A stretch of 7,207 nucleotides of DNA from Paracoccaceae bacterium (GCA_030626365.1 DAOUPC010000144.1:1-7207), one strand, 5' to 3'. Positions 1 to 6,102 are shown, counted from the first letter of the stretch. Notes: generated by a model not told the origin, from the letters alone. Translations and numbers: made by a program.

Positions 1-123
1 CTTAGCGATGGCATCATATCGGTGTTCTTTTCGCCCACGCTGGCCAAGATTCTGGCCACTTTGCTGGTGGCACTGGTTCTGGTGTTCCGCCCGCAAGGCC
101 TGTTCGGGGTGAAAAGCACGTGA
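1..123 (+). CDS. livH: Branched-chain amino acid-type ABC transporter permease, LivH-like (3' end only)
   Basis: This is the last 40 codons of a permease whose start lies outside the window; the stop is TGA at 121-123. The translated end has a hydrophobic helix (around AKILATLLVALVLVFRP) followed by RPQGLFG, the usual carboxyl terminus of LivH/LivM-type inner-membrane permeases of the HAAT family. The next gene, livM, starts at a GTG that overlaps this stop by four bases (GTGA), which supports translational coupling in one operon. In the family, LivH pairs with LivM to form the membrane channel driven by LivG and LivF. Substrate cannot be told from this fragment: branched-chain amino acids, amides, urea and aromatic acids all use close relatives. 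The assignment to LivH rather than another permease rests on gene order (H-M-G-F) and the C-terminal motif. Confidence 0.85.
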   Translation, partial: LSDGIISVFFSPTLAKILATLLVALVLVFRPQGLFGVKST

Positions 124-1064
124 GCGATCTGCGGAAAACCGCGCTGTTGCATTTTGGCATTCTGGCGCTGCTGTTCGGGCTGCAATTCATCCTGCCGGCC
201 TATCATCATGGCAATCTGGCACGGATCATGGTGCTGGCCAGCTATGCCATCGGGTTCAACATTCTGTTTGGCTATACCGGGCTGCTTAGTCTTGGTCATG
301 CGCTGTTCTTTGCGGCGGGGATGTATGGCATGGGGATGTCCGTGCATCTGTTCGAATTTTCGCCCGCACCGGCGCTGATTTCCGGTCTGGTGGTCGGGGT
401 TATCGTGTCGGCGGCGGTTGGGTTTCTGGCGCTGCGCACGGCGGGGGTGGCGTTCATGATTGTCACGCTGATGTTTGCGCAGGCCGGGTATCTGACGATC
501 CTGTATTTCGGGGCCTTCACACGGGGTGACGAAGGGTTTGTCATCCAGCAGAGTGAACGCATCCTGTGGGGGATTGACCTGTCGGATGCGACCAACCGTT
601 ATTTCGCGGCGTGGGTGCTGTTTTCTGTATGCCTAATATTTACCCTGAAACTGGTGCAGGCCCCGTTTGGCAAGACGCTGATCGCTATTCGTGAAAACGA
701 GGAACGCGCGCGGATGCTGGGCTATGACGTGTTCTCGCGCAAATTGGTGGCGGTGATCCTGTCGGGCAGTATGTCTGCGCTGGCGGGGGCATCCTATGGC
801 CTGTTGTTCGGCTATGTAGGGGCCAGCTTTGCCACGGTGCAATATTCGATCTTTCCGCTGCTTTGGGTACTGCTTGGCGGGGCGGGGACGGTTCTGGGGC
901 CGCTGGTGGGCACCTTGTTCATGTTCTACCTGATTGATCTGTCCAGTGGGGTGACCTCGGCCTATATGCTGATTGCCGGGGTGGTTCTGGTGTTGCTGAC
1001 GCTTTATGCGCCGCAGGGTCTGGCCGGAGAGTTGCGCGCACGGGTCTGGCGGTGGTTGCCATGA
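120..1064 (+). CDS. livM: Branched-chain amino acid-type ABC transporter permease LivM
   Basis: A 314-residue integral membrane protein, the second channel subunit of a HAAT-family importer in the inner membrane. Hydrophobic segments run almost end to end. Family landmarks are visible: GYTGLLSLGHALFFAAGMYG at residues 51-70, RTAGVAFMIVTLMFAQ at 106-121, the cytoplasmic coupling loop IRENEERARMLGYDVFSRKL at 190-209 that contacts the ATPases, LLGGAGTVLGPLVG at 251-264, and APQGLAG near the end. The length is normal for LivM without an extra N-terminal extension. The GTG start at 120 is chosen because it overlaps the livH stop as GTGA and gives a short cytoplasmic leader (MSDLRKTA) before the first helix. 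Its own stop overlaps the livG start at 1061 as ATGA. No promoter is expected here; expression should come from upstream of livH. Substrate remains uncertain; the family assignment does not. Confidence 0.93.
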   Translation: MSDLRKTALLHFGILALLFGLQFILPAYHHGNLARIMVLASYAIGFNILFGYTGLLSLGHALFFAAGMYGMGMSVHLFEFSPAPALISGLVVGVIVSAAVGFLALRTAGVAFMIVTLMFAQAGYLTILYFGAFTRGDEGFVIQQSERILWGIDLSDATNRYFAAWVLFSVCLIFTLKLVQAPFGKTLIAIRENEERARMLGYDVFSRKLVAVILSGSMSALAGASYGLLFGYVGASFATVQYSIFPLLWVLLGGAGTVLGPLVGTLFMFYLIDLSSGVTSAYMLIAGVVLVLLTLYAPQGLAGELRARVWRWLP

Positions 1065-1768
1065 CGATCCTGTCAACGCGCGGATTATCCAAAAGCTTTG
1101 CGGGCCTCAAGGCGGTTCAGGGCGTCGATCTGAACCTGCCAAAGGGGCAGATACGGGCACTGATCGGTCCCAACGGGGCGGGCAAGACCACCCTTGTGGG
1201 GCTGCTGTGCGGGCGGATTGCCCCCACGGCGGGGACGGTGATGTTTGACGGGCAGGACATATCGAACCTGCCGGCGCATAAACGCATCAACCTTGGTATC
1301 GCCTATACATTTCAGGTCACATCGGTGTTCGCCAATCTGAGCGTCGATGAAAACGTCGCCCTTGCCGCGCGGCGCCGGTTCAGCGATGCAAAGGTCGCCG
1401 GGGTGGTGCGTGACGCGCTGGAAAAGGTCGGCCTTTTTGATCGCGCCGATCAGAACGCGGGTGACCTGAGTTATGGCCACCAGCGCCTTTTGGAAATCGC
1501 CATGGGGCTGGCGCAACAACCCCGCCTGCTGATTCTGGATGAACCGACCCAGGGGTTGGCCGAAGCCGAAGTGACGGACTTCAAGGCGCTGGTGCGTGAT
1601 CTGGCGAAAACCGCCACCGTCCTTTTGATCGAACATAACATGAGCGTGGTAATGGAACTGGCGGATCAGGTCACGGTGCTGAATTTCGGCCAGATACTGG
1701 CCGAGGGCACCCCGGCGGAAATTCATGCCAACCAGCTCGTGCAGGCCGCCTATCTGGGGACCGGGTAA
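1061..1768 (+). CDS. livG: Branched-chain amino acid-type ABC transporter ATP-binding protein LivG
   Basis: A 235-residue cytoplasmic ATPase that powers the LivHM channel together with LivF. Motifs in order: Walker A GPNGAGKT at residues 36-43, Q-loop glutamine Q85 (TFQ), an LSYGHQ signature at 136-141 (the LSYGxQ form is usual in LivG), Walker B LLILDE at 156-161, then EPTQGL, and the switch histidine H192. The ATG at 1061 is preferred because it overlaps the livM stop as ATGA. An in-frame GTG at 1052 would add three residues (MVA) and cannot be excluded. The C-terminal AAYLG is typical of LivG. The stop TAA shares its last base with the livF ATG (TAATG), so the two ATPases are probably made in fixed proportion. 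All catalytic motifs look intact. Confidence 0.94.
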   Translation: MTILSTRGLSKSFAGLKAVQGVDLNLPKGQIRALIGPNGAGKTTLVGLLCGRIAPTAGTVMFDGQDISNLPAHKRINLGIAYTFQVTSVFANLSVDENVALAARRRFSDAKVAGVVRDALEKVGLFDRADQNAGDLSYGHQRLLEIAMGLAQQPRLLILDEPTQGLAEAEVTDFKALVRDLAKTATVLLIEHNMSVVMELADQVTVLNFGQILAEGTPAEIHANQLVQAAYLGTG

Positions 1769-2463
1769 TGTTGAAACTGCAATCTTTGAACGTGGCCTAT
1801 GGCAAGGCGCAGGTGCTGCGCGATCTGTCGTTGCACGTGCAGGCGGGTGAAATCCTGTGCCTGCTGGGCCGCAATGGCGCGGGCAAAACCACGACCATGA
1901 AGGCGATCATGGGGCTGTTGCCGCTGATGTCGGGGGCGGTTGTTCTGGACGGGCAAACCATCAGCACCCTGGCCGCGCACCACGTCCCACGGGCGGGGAT
2001 CGGGTATATTCCGCAGGGCAGGCGACTGTTTGGCGAACTGACCGTGGCCCAGAATATTGAGATCGGGCTGATGGCGCGCGGGTCTGGCCCTGATGTGCTG
2101 GAGGGGGTGCTGGAACTGTTCCCGCGTCTGCGCGAACGCTATCACCAGCGCGCCCAGACCCTTTCGGGGGGCGAACAGCAGATGCTGGCGACGGCACGCG
2201 CCTTGTGTCTTGAACCCAAGGTTTTGCTGCTGGACGAACCGACCGAGGGGCTTCAGCCATCAATGATCGAGGCCATCCGCCAGGTGATCGTGGTCATGCG
2301 TGATCGCGGCGTGGCGATCATACTGGTGGAACAGCGCATTGATGCGGTGCTGTCGGTCGCGGACCGGGTATCGTTCATCGAGAACGGTCGCAACCTTGAG
2401 ACACTGGATGCCAGTGTCTTGCGCGACGACCCGACGATCCTGGCGGGCCATCTGGGGGTTTGA
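1768..2463 (+). CDS. livF: Branched-chain amino acid-type ABC transporter ATP-binding protein LivF
   Basis: A 231-residue ATPase, the second nucleotide-binding subunit of the importer. Walker A is GRNGAGKT at residues 34-41, followed by IPQGRRLF with Q83, the LSGGEQQ signature at 132-138, Walker B VLLLDE at 152-157 and the LivF-type EPTEGLQPSMI at 157-167. Where most ABC ATPases have the switch histidine, this protein has VEQ (Q189), which is usual for the LivF branch and is not a defect. The start overlaps livG by one base. It is the last gene of the operon: after its TGA stop, 56 bases separate it from the stop of a gene on the opposite strand. A UrtE (urea) assignment is possible because that branch shares the EPTEG motif; the neighbourhood shown contains no urease or Urt-specific gene. 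Confidence 0.94.
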   Translation: MLKLQSLNVAYGKAQVLRDLSLHVQAGEILCLLGRNGAGKTTTMKAIMGLLPLMSGAVVLDGQTISTLAAHHVPRAGIGYIPQGRRLFGELTVAQNIEIGLMARGSGPDVLEGVLELFPRLRERYHQRAQTLSGGEQQMLATARALCLEPKVLLLDEPTEGLQPSMIEAIRQVIVVMRDRGVAIILVEQRIDAVLSVADRVSFIENGRNLETLDASVLRDDPTILAGHLGV

Positions 2464-2484
2464 CGGGTGGGGTAATACCCGAAT

Positions 2485-2511
2485 CCGATCAGGTTTATCC
2501 TGTCAGATCGG
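2485..2511 (+). terminator. Candidate hairpin at the end of the liv operon
   Basis: Between the converging stops of livF and the exported-protein gene, CCGAT plus CAGG pairs with CCTG plus ATCGG around a TTTAT loop, with a four-base bulge (TCAG) on the 3' arm. A smaller CGGGT/ACCCG hairpin lies just before it at 2464-2481. Neither is followed by a run of T. A third, weak pairing GGACC (2516-2520) with GGTCC (2534-2538) is followed by five T at 2539-2543, but it runs into the opposite gene and has a 13-base loop. Transcription of livF must end around here, but the exact terminator is uncertain. Confidence 0.3.
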
Positions 2512-2519
2512 GCTTGGAC

Positions 2520-3122
2520 CTAATCGGCAAACGGGTCCTTTTTGCCGGAACCTGATTTGGCAAACGGGTCTGATTGCGATTGCAGCGCCTCGAAATAAGA
2601 CCGCTGGCAGGTGATGACCTCGTCAAAGGCCCGGCGTGATCCGCGCAAGGTATAGCGGCCCAGACGGTTGCCCCCGAAAGACCATTCCATACGGGTTTCG
2701 CGCTGGAACTCTTTGATGAACAAATCCGCCTCGTCCGACCCGGCGTCGATCATGATGTTCAGGCCCGGATAGTCGTCCGTCTTGACCCCGTCCATTTCCA
2801 GCGTCCAAGGCGTTTCATTGCCAAAATTCAGCGTGACCGAATATTCTTTACCGTCCTCGATCGAACTCCAGCGTGCGTCCAGCAATGTCACATCCAGCGC
2901 CAGAATATCCCCGGTATTGTCAAACCCGATGAAAAACGCGGTGTCCTCTTCGAACAGGGCAAAGGCCTGGCAGCCTTCTGAACTGGGATAAAATGAGATG
3001 TCCCAGCCACCGACGGTTTTCCAGTCAATGGTTTCGGCTGTGGCCCCGGTCAGACCCACAGCAAGGAAACCCGCTGTCAAAACGGGCAGCATGCCCTGAA
3101 AAGAAAATATCTGGCGTGCCAT
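2520..3122 (-). CDS. Small exported protein of unknown function
   Basis: A 200-residue protein I do not recognise. The N terminus is a clear Sec signal peptide: short basic start (MARQ), hydrophobic core at residues 11-24, and a probable cut after ATA at 27-29, so the mature protein starts at ETIDW. The mature part is acidic, rich in aromatic residues and beta-forming stretches, and has just two cysteines, C51 and C172, which could form a disulfide in the periplasm. There is no lipobox. The C-terminal tail after about residue 182 is low in complexity and repeats DPFA (185-188 and 196-199) around SGSGKK. The ATG is well supported: GGGAGGG lies just upstream at suitable spacing, and a promoter is readable further upstream. 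It stands alone and converges on livF. Proteins of this size with a signal peptide and no named domain are common in Rhodobacteraceae; function is unknown. Confidence 0.8.
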   Translation of the reverse strand: MARQIFSFQGMLPVLTAGFLAVGLTGATAETIDWKTVGGWDISFYPSSEGCQAFALFEEDTAFFIGFDNTGDILALDVTLLDARWSSIEDGKEYSVTLNFGNETPWTLEMDGVKTDDYPGLNIMIDAGSDEADLFIKEFQRETRMEWSFGGNRLGRYTLRGSRRAFDEVITCQRSYFEALQSQSDPFAKSGSGKKDPFAD

Positions 3123-3162
3123 GTGCCCTCCCTGAAGGTAATTTTGCCTATTATGTGTTTCA

Positions 3163-3190
3163 ACTATAATGGGTTTTTGTGTCCTGCCAA
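3163..3190 (-). promoter_or_regulatory. Sigma70-type promoter of the exported-protein gene
   Basis: Read on the minus strand, TTGGCA (3185-3190) and TATAGT (3163-3168) are separated by 16 bases. Both hexamers are close to the housekeeping consensus, and the stretch is AT-rich compared with its surroundings. The expected transcript start near 3156 would leave a leader of about 34 bases with GGGAGGG just before the ATG at 3122. The end of the MITE-like element (base 3208) lies only 17 bases upstream of the -35 hexamer, so the promoter core is intact but its upstream region was replaced by the element. Confidence 0.5.
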
Positions 3191-3204
3191 CTGTTGCGTT
3201 TCGC

Positions 3205-3236
3205 TTAGGGTCAGGACCCAGTAATCCTGCACCACT
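3205..3236 (+). repeat. Left terminal inverted repeat of the MITE-like element
   Basis: Thirty-two bases that are the exact reverse complement of 3441-3472; pairing stops at the next base on both sides. The outer part contains the short palindrome GGGTC-AG-GACCC (3208-3219), which may be part of the transposase recognition site. Confidence 0.85.
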
Positions 3237-3469
3237 AGTTTGACAGATTTTTTCTCTGACAAGGCGCAGGGCGCATGTAAATCTGGTTTATTTTCAAAGA
3301 CCTGCAACGCAGTCAGAGGGAAAATCCGCCAAATCCGAAGGACGTTGTTTCCCCTTCATCTCAGCGGTTCGGCACGCTTGAAAATAGGGCCACCATTGAC
3401 GGCGCACGCCAAACCACTGATATTTCGGGAAAATAGCGCCAGTGGTGCAGGATTACTGGGTCCTGACCC
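3208..3469. mobile_element. MITE-like non-autonomous element (262 bp, TA flanks)
   Basis: The segment starts with GGGTCAGGACCC and ends with its exact complement. The perfect inverted repeat spans 32 bases when the adjoining TTA/TAA are counted (3205-3236 and 3441-3472). A TA dinucleotide borders both ends (3206-3207 and 3470-3471), consistent with a 2-bp target duplication at an original TTAA-like site. The interior of about 200 bases has no convincing coding region, is less GC-rich than the neighbours, and contains a second, imperfect inverted repeat. These features fit a miniature element mobilised in trans by a full-length IS. TA duplications are known for IS630/Tc1-type elements and part of the IS5 family (IS427 group); which parent applies is inference. 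It sits between two divergently transcribed genes without breaking either. Confidence 0.75.
3242..3330. repeat. Internal imperfect inverted repeat within the element
   Basis: Arms 3242-3260 and 3312-3330 are 19 bases each and match at 15 positions when one is reverse-complemented, with the common core TCTGAC/GTCAGA. The arms could form a stem inside the larger stem made by the terminal repeats. A separate direct repeat, GAAAATAGGGCCA at 3380-3392 and GAAAATAGCGCCA at 3429-3441, differs at one base. No transposase motif is visible in any frame here. Confidence 0.5.
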
Positions 3470-3472
3470 TAA
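3441..3472 (-). repeat. Right terminal inverted repeat of the MITE-like element
   Basis: Exact reverse complement of 3205-3236 with no mismatch, including the GGGTC/GACCC palindrome at 3458-3469. The absence of any mismatch suggests that the element was inserted or moved recently. Confidence 0.85.
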
Positions 3473-3614
3473 CGTGCTATCGGGCCATGTTTTCACCCCG
3501 GTCGGGGTGGTCCTGGTGTGGTTTAATCCTGTGGGGCCACTTGATCTGGCGCAAATACGCGATACCTGTTTTTGAATATGTATTTAATCTGATGGAAAAG
3601 CTAAGGATCATGGA
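3473..3614. other. nnrS leader region right of the element
   Basis: A 142-base non-coding stretch between the MITE-like element and nnrS. Besides the FNR/NnrR-type box it contains a compact hairpin CACCCC-GGTC-GGGGTG at 3494-3509. That hairpin is not followed by a T run on either strand, so it does not look like a terminator. An AT-rich segment at 3571-3590 probably carries the -10 element. AAGGA at 3603-3607 is a good ribosome binding site for the ATG at 3615. Confidence 0.45.
3541..3554 (+). promoter_or_regulatory. Probable FNR/NnrR-type binding site upstream of nnrS
   Basis: TTGAT-CTGG-CGCAA matches the architecture of Crp/FNR-family sites (two 5-base half sites, 4-base spacer). The left half equals the FNR consensus TTGAT, while the right half CGCAA resembles the half site described for NnrR/Dnr regulators of nitric oxide genes in Rhodobacter relatives. 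Its centre is about 67 bases upstream of the nnrS ATG. If it acts at -41.5, transcription would start near 3589, with AT-rich candidates for the -10 element at 3577-3588. This fits expression under low oxygen or nitric oxide. The regulator itself is not in the window. Confidence 0.5.
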
Positions 3615-4811
3615 ATGAGCACCGCTAAACAGCAATCCGACAGGCAGGGGGCAAGCCTTGCGGCGTTCATGTCGCTGGGGTTTCGGCCATTTTTCCTTGG
3701 GGCGTCGGTGTTTGCCATGCTGGCGATTGCGCTGTGGTTGCTGGCGCTGCGCGATGTCAGCCTGATTGCGCCGGGGTATGGGATGACCCTTTGGCATATG
3801 CACGAGATGCTGTTTGGCTATGGCCCGGCAGTTCTGAGCGGTTTTCTTTTGACGGCGCTTCCCAACTGGACCGGGCGCAAACCCCTGTCGGGGCGGGGGC
3901 TGGCGGCGCTGTGGCTGTTGTGGGTGGCCGGGCGTCTGGCGATGATGACGTCGATGCCAGTGGCGGTGATGGTCGTGCTGGATTTTGCCTATCTGCCGGT
4001 CGTTGCGGCCGTTATGGCGCGTGAACTTATTGCCGCGCGAAACTGGCGCAACCTGATGGTGCTGGGGCCGATTGTGACGTTTGCGCTGGCCAACGGGATA
4101 TTCCACTTTGAGGCAATGCGTTTTGGGGCGTCTGAATATGGTATCCGGCTGGGGCTGGCGGCGCTGGTGTTCCTGGTGATGCTGATCGGCGGGCGGATTG
4201 TTCCGGCCTTTACCCGTAACTGGCTGCTTAAAAACGGGGCAGAACAGCGCCCGGTTACCTTTGGCCGCTTTGACGGGATTGTTCTTTTGTCTTCGCTGGT
4301 GGGGCTGATCCTTTGGGTTGTGCTGCCGACCAGTTTGCCAAGCGCGCTGGCGCTGGGGCTGATTGCGGTGCTGCACGGGGTGCGCATGACGCGTTGGGCG
4401 GGTCTGGCCACGCGCCCTGATCCACTGCTGTTCGTGCTGCATGTGTCCTATGCGATGATCCCTGCCGGGCTGGCGCTGATGGCGGTGGGGGCGGGCACCA
4501 ACAGTCTGGTTGCGCAGGTTGCGGCGCTGCACCTGCTGGGGATTGGTGCCGTTGGTGGCATGACCTTGTCGGTGATGATCCGCGCCAGCCTGGGCCATAC
4601 CGGGCAGGCCCTGAAAACCGACCGGAAACTTGAACTTGGGCTGGCATTGATATTCGCCGCCGCACTGTCCCGTGTGGTGGCTGAATTTGCCGGTCAAAAC
4701 CCTGTCTGGATCGACCTTTCGGCGGGGCTGTGGATGGCCGGATTTGCGCTGTTTGTACTGCGGATCGGGCCCAGCCTTGTAACGCCGCGCCCGCGACCCG
4801 GCCGCGCATGA
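3615..4811 (+). CDS. nnrS: NnrS family membrane protein
   Basis: A 398-residue polytopic membrane protein, about twelve hydrophobic segments, normal length for NnrS. Family motifs are clear: GFRPFFLGA at residues 22-30, WHMHEMLFGYG at 60-70 with H61 and H63, GFLLTALPNWTG at 76-87, GRIVPAFTRNWL at 193-204, LHGVRMTRW at 253-261, HVSYAMIP at 276-283 and GAVGGMTLSVMIRASLGHTG at 311-330 with H328. NnrS is described as a haem- and copper-containing membrane protein whose expression depends on NnrR. It protects against nitric oxide stress, for example by limiting iron-dinitrosyl formation, although its chemistry is not settled. The histidines named are candidate metal ligands. The ATG at 3615 has AAGGA seven bases upstream; an out-of-frame ATG at 3610 is ignored. 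The stop overlaps the nnrU start as ATGA. A probable FNR/NnrR site lies upstream. Confidence 0.95.
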   Translation: MSTAKQQSDRQGASLAAFMSLGFRPFFLGASVFAMLAIALWLLALRDVSLIAPGYGMTLWHMHEMLFGYGPAVLSGFLLTALPNWTGRKPLSGRGLAALWLLWVAGRLAMMTSMPVAVMVVLDFAYLPVVAAVMARELIAARNWRNLMVLGPIVTFALANGIFHFEAMRFGASEYGIRLGLAALVFLVMLIGGRIVPAFTRNWLLKNGAEQRPVTFGRFDGIVLLSSLVGLILWVVLPTSLPSALALGLIAVLHGVRMTRWAGLATRPDPLLFVLHVSYAMIPAGLALMAVGAGTNSLVAQVAALHLLGIGAVGGMTLSVMIRASLGHTGQALKTDRKLELGLALIFAAALSRVVAEFAGQNPVWIDLSAGLWMAGFALFVLRIGPSLVTPRPRPGRA

Positions 4812-5476
4812 CCGGCTGGTTTGAATTCAGTGCGGCGCTGACGCTGTTTCTGATCAGCCATGTGATCCCGGTGCGCCCGCCCGTGCGGCCCTGGCTGGTG
4901 GGCCGGTTTGGTTTGCGTGGCTATATTCTGGGCTATTCGGTGGTGTCGCTTGGCCTGTTGATCTGGCTGATCGTGGCCGCCGGGCGTGCGCCGTACCTTG
5001 CGGTTATCCCCCCCCATGAGGTGCTGCGCTGGGGGCCAGTGATTGTTATGCCGCTGGTCTGTTTGCTGGCGGTGCTGGGGTTAAGCATGGCAAACCCGCT
5101 GTCCTTTGGTGGCATGGGAAAAGGGCCGTTTGACCCGGATCGCCCCGGCGTTCTGGCGCTGACGCGCCATCCGCTGTTATTGGCGATGATCCTTTGGGCG
5201 CTGGCGCATCTGCTGGCCAATGGTGATCTGGCGCATGTCATATTGTTCACCCTGTTTGTCCTGTTCCCGGTGCTGAGCATGCGTCTGATAGACCGGCGCA
5301 AACAGCGTCTGTTGGGGGCCGAGTGGCCGGTGTTGGCAAAGAACACCGCGTGCCTGTCTGTGCGCGGGATAGGTGGTTTGTGGCCCGGGTTGTGGCCTGC
5401 TTTGGTTGCGGCAGGGGTGTTTGGAACCCTGCTGGGCCTGCATGCGCCGGTTATAGGGGTGTCGCCATTGCCCTGA
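4808..5476 (+). CDS. nnrU: NnrU family membrane protein
   Basis: A 222-residue membrane protein with about six hydrophobic segments. Typical NnrU features are SHVIPVRPPVRPWLVGRFGLRGY at the start (residues 17-39, with H18), YSVVSLGLLIWL after it, and TRHPLLLA at 119-126, the arginine-histidine-proline segment shared with the wider NnrU/isoprenylcysteine-methyltransferase-like group. NnrU was named with NnrS as a gene under NnrR control linked to nitric oxide metabolism; its biochemical role is not known. The ATG at 4808 overlaps the nnrS stop (ATGA) and places the conserved start exactly at the N terminus. The frame is open further upstream to 4730, but that part only shadows nnrS. A run of eight C at 5008-5015 falls within the I-P-P-H codons and could be prone to slippage; the frame is intact here. 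Confidence 0.9.
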   Translation: MTGWFEFSAALTLFLISHVIPVRPPVRPWLVGRFGLRGYILGYSVVSLGLLIWLIVAAGRAPYLAVIPPHEVLRWGPVIVMPLVCLLAVLGLSMANPLSFGGMGKGPFDPDRPGVLALTRHPLLLAMILWALAHLLANGDLAHVILFTLFVLFPVLSMRLIDRRKQRLLGAEWPVLAKNTACLSVRGIGGLWPGLWPALVAAGVFGTLLGLHAPVIGVSPLP

Positions 5477-5559
5477 CGTGGCAGAAATGAATTGAAGATG
5501 ATACCTAGGGGTTGGTGGAAAATGTCGGCCCGACAAGACAAGAAAAGGACATGACAGGA

Positions 5560-6072
5560 ATGCACCTGGCCTATGTAATGACCGAAACGCGCGGCACGAT
5601 TGACCGCCTGCTAAGCGAATTTTCACGCCTGTTGATCGGGCGGGGAAACCGCCTGATCGGGGTGGCGCAAACCAACACCGAATGCAGCGATAGCACGCTG
5701 TGTGATATGGATGTGCAGGTGCTGCCTGATGGCCAGACGATCCGCATTTCGCAATCTCTGGGCACTGGATCACGCGGGTGCCGGTTGAATCCTTCGGCGC
5801 TGGAACAGGCGGTGGCGCTGGTTTCGGATGGTTTTGACGGTGATCCACAGCTTCTGGTGGTCAACAAATTTGGCAAACACGAGGCCGAAGGCCGTGGGTT
5901 TCGCCCGGTGATAGGCGAGGCGCTGTCGCGTGGCATTCCGGTTCTGGCCGGGGTCAACACGCTGAACCATGATGCGTTCATCGAGTTCACCCAAGGCATG
6001 GGCCAACGCCTGACAGCCGACCCCGTGGCCCTGGAAAAGTGGTTCAGCGGCATCGAACAGGACGTGGCCTGA
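5560..6072 (+). CDS. DUF2478 domain protein
   Basis: A soluble protein of about 170 residues matching the DUF2478 family across its length. Visible blocks are LAYVM at the start, CDMDVQVLPDG at residues 48-58, ISQSLGTGSRGCRLNPSALE at 63-82 with C74, LLVVNKFGKHEAEGRGFRPVIGEAL at 98-122 and GIPVLAGVN at 125-133. The fold is probably alpha/beta and distantly like P-loop NTPases, yet no proper Walker A lysine is present in the N-terminal loop; the NKFGK segment is the strongest block. Members of this family often lie near molybdate, nitrate or denitrification genes, and this one follows nnrSU by 83 bases. Function is unknown. Start choice: AAGGA at 5545-5549 is ten bases before the ATG at 5560 but only one base before the ATG at 5551, which would add MTG; 5560 also fits the family N terminus better. 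Confidence 0.85.
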   Translation: MHLAYVMTETRGTIDRLLSEFSRLLIGRGNRLIGVAQTNTECSDSTLCDMDVQVLPDGQTIRISQSLGTGSRGCRLNPSALEQAVALVSDGFDGDPQLLVVNKFGKHEAEGRGFRPVIGEALSRGIPVLAGVNTLNHDAFIEFTQGMGQRLTADPVALEKWFSGIEQDVA

Positions 6073-6102
6073 GCGGGCTTGACCGGGCCGCTAAATCAGG
6101 CC
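6066..6102. terminator. Hairpin spanning both stop codons of convergent genes
   Basis: GGCCTGA (6066-6072) pairs perfectly with TCAGGCC (6096-6102). Inside it, GCGG (6073-6076) pairs with CCGC (6088-6091), leaving a four-base bulge (TAAA) and an 11-base loop. Both genes end in GCC-TGA, so the outer arms are the two gene ends themselves. It lacks a T run on either strand, so it may slow polymerase or protect 3' ends rather than act as a standard Rho-independent terminator. Confidence 0.4.

Noticed and set aside
1085..1726. 213-codon minus-strand frame opposite livG
   Set aside because: Shadow of livG with no motif or upstream signals of its own; livG carries every ABC ATPase motif.
2173..2359. 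LivF lacking the switch histidine, as a sign of a defective ATPase
   Set aside because: The VEQ form at this position is normal for the LivF branch, and all other catalytic motifs are intact.
3494..3509. CACCCC/GGGGTG hairpin as a terminator
   Set aside because: No T run follows on either strand, and no gene ends just before it; it may be incidental in GC-rich DNA.
3240..3575. 111-codon open frame across the MITE-like element
   Set aside because: It runs through the right terminal repeat and out into the nnrS leader, covers the FNR-type box, has no good ribosome binding site and no recognisable domain.
3477..4697. Long open frame (406 codons) on the minus strand
   Set aside because: It lies entirely opposite nnrS and its upstream region, has a composition dominated by Q, H, R and P typical of antisense frames in GC-rich DNA, and shows no motif. 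nnrS itself matches its family over the full length.
5477..5550. Second FNR-type site ahead of the DUF2478 gene (TTGAA near 5492)
   Set aside because: Only the left half resembles the consensus; the right half matches poorly, so no separate control site can be supported.
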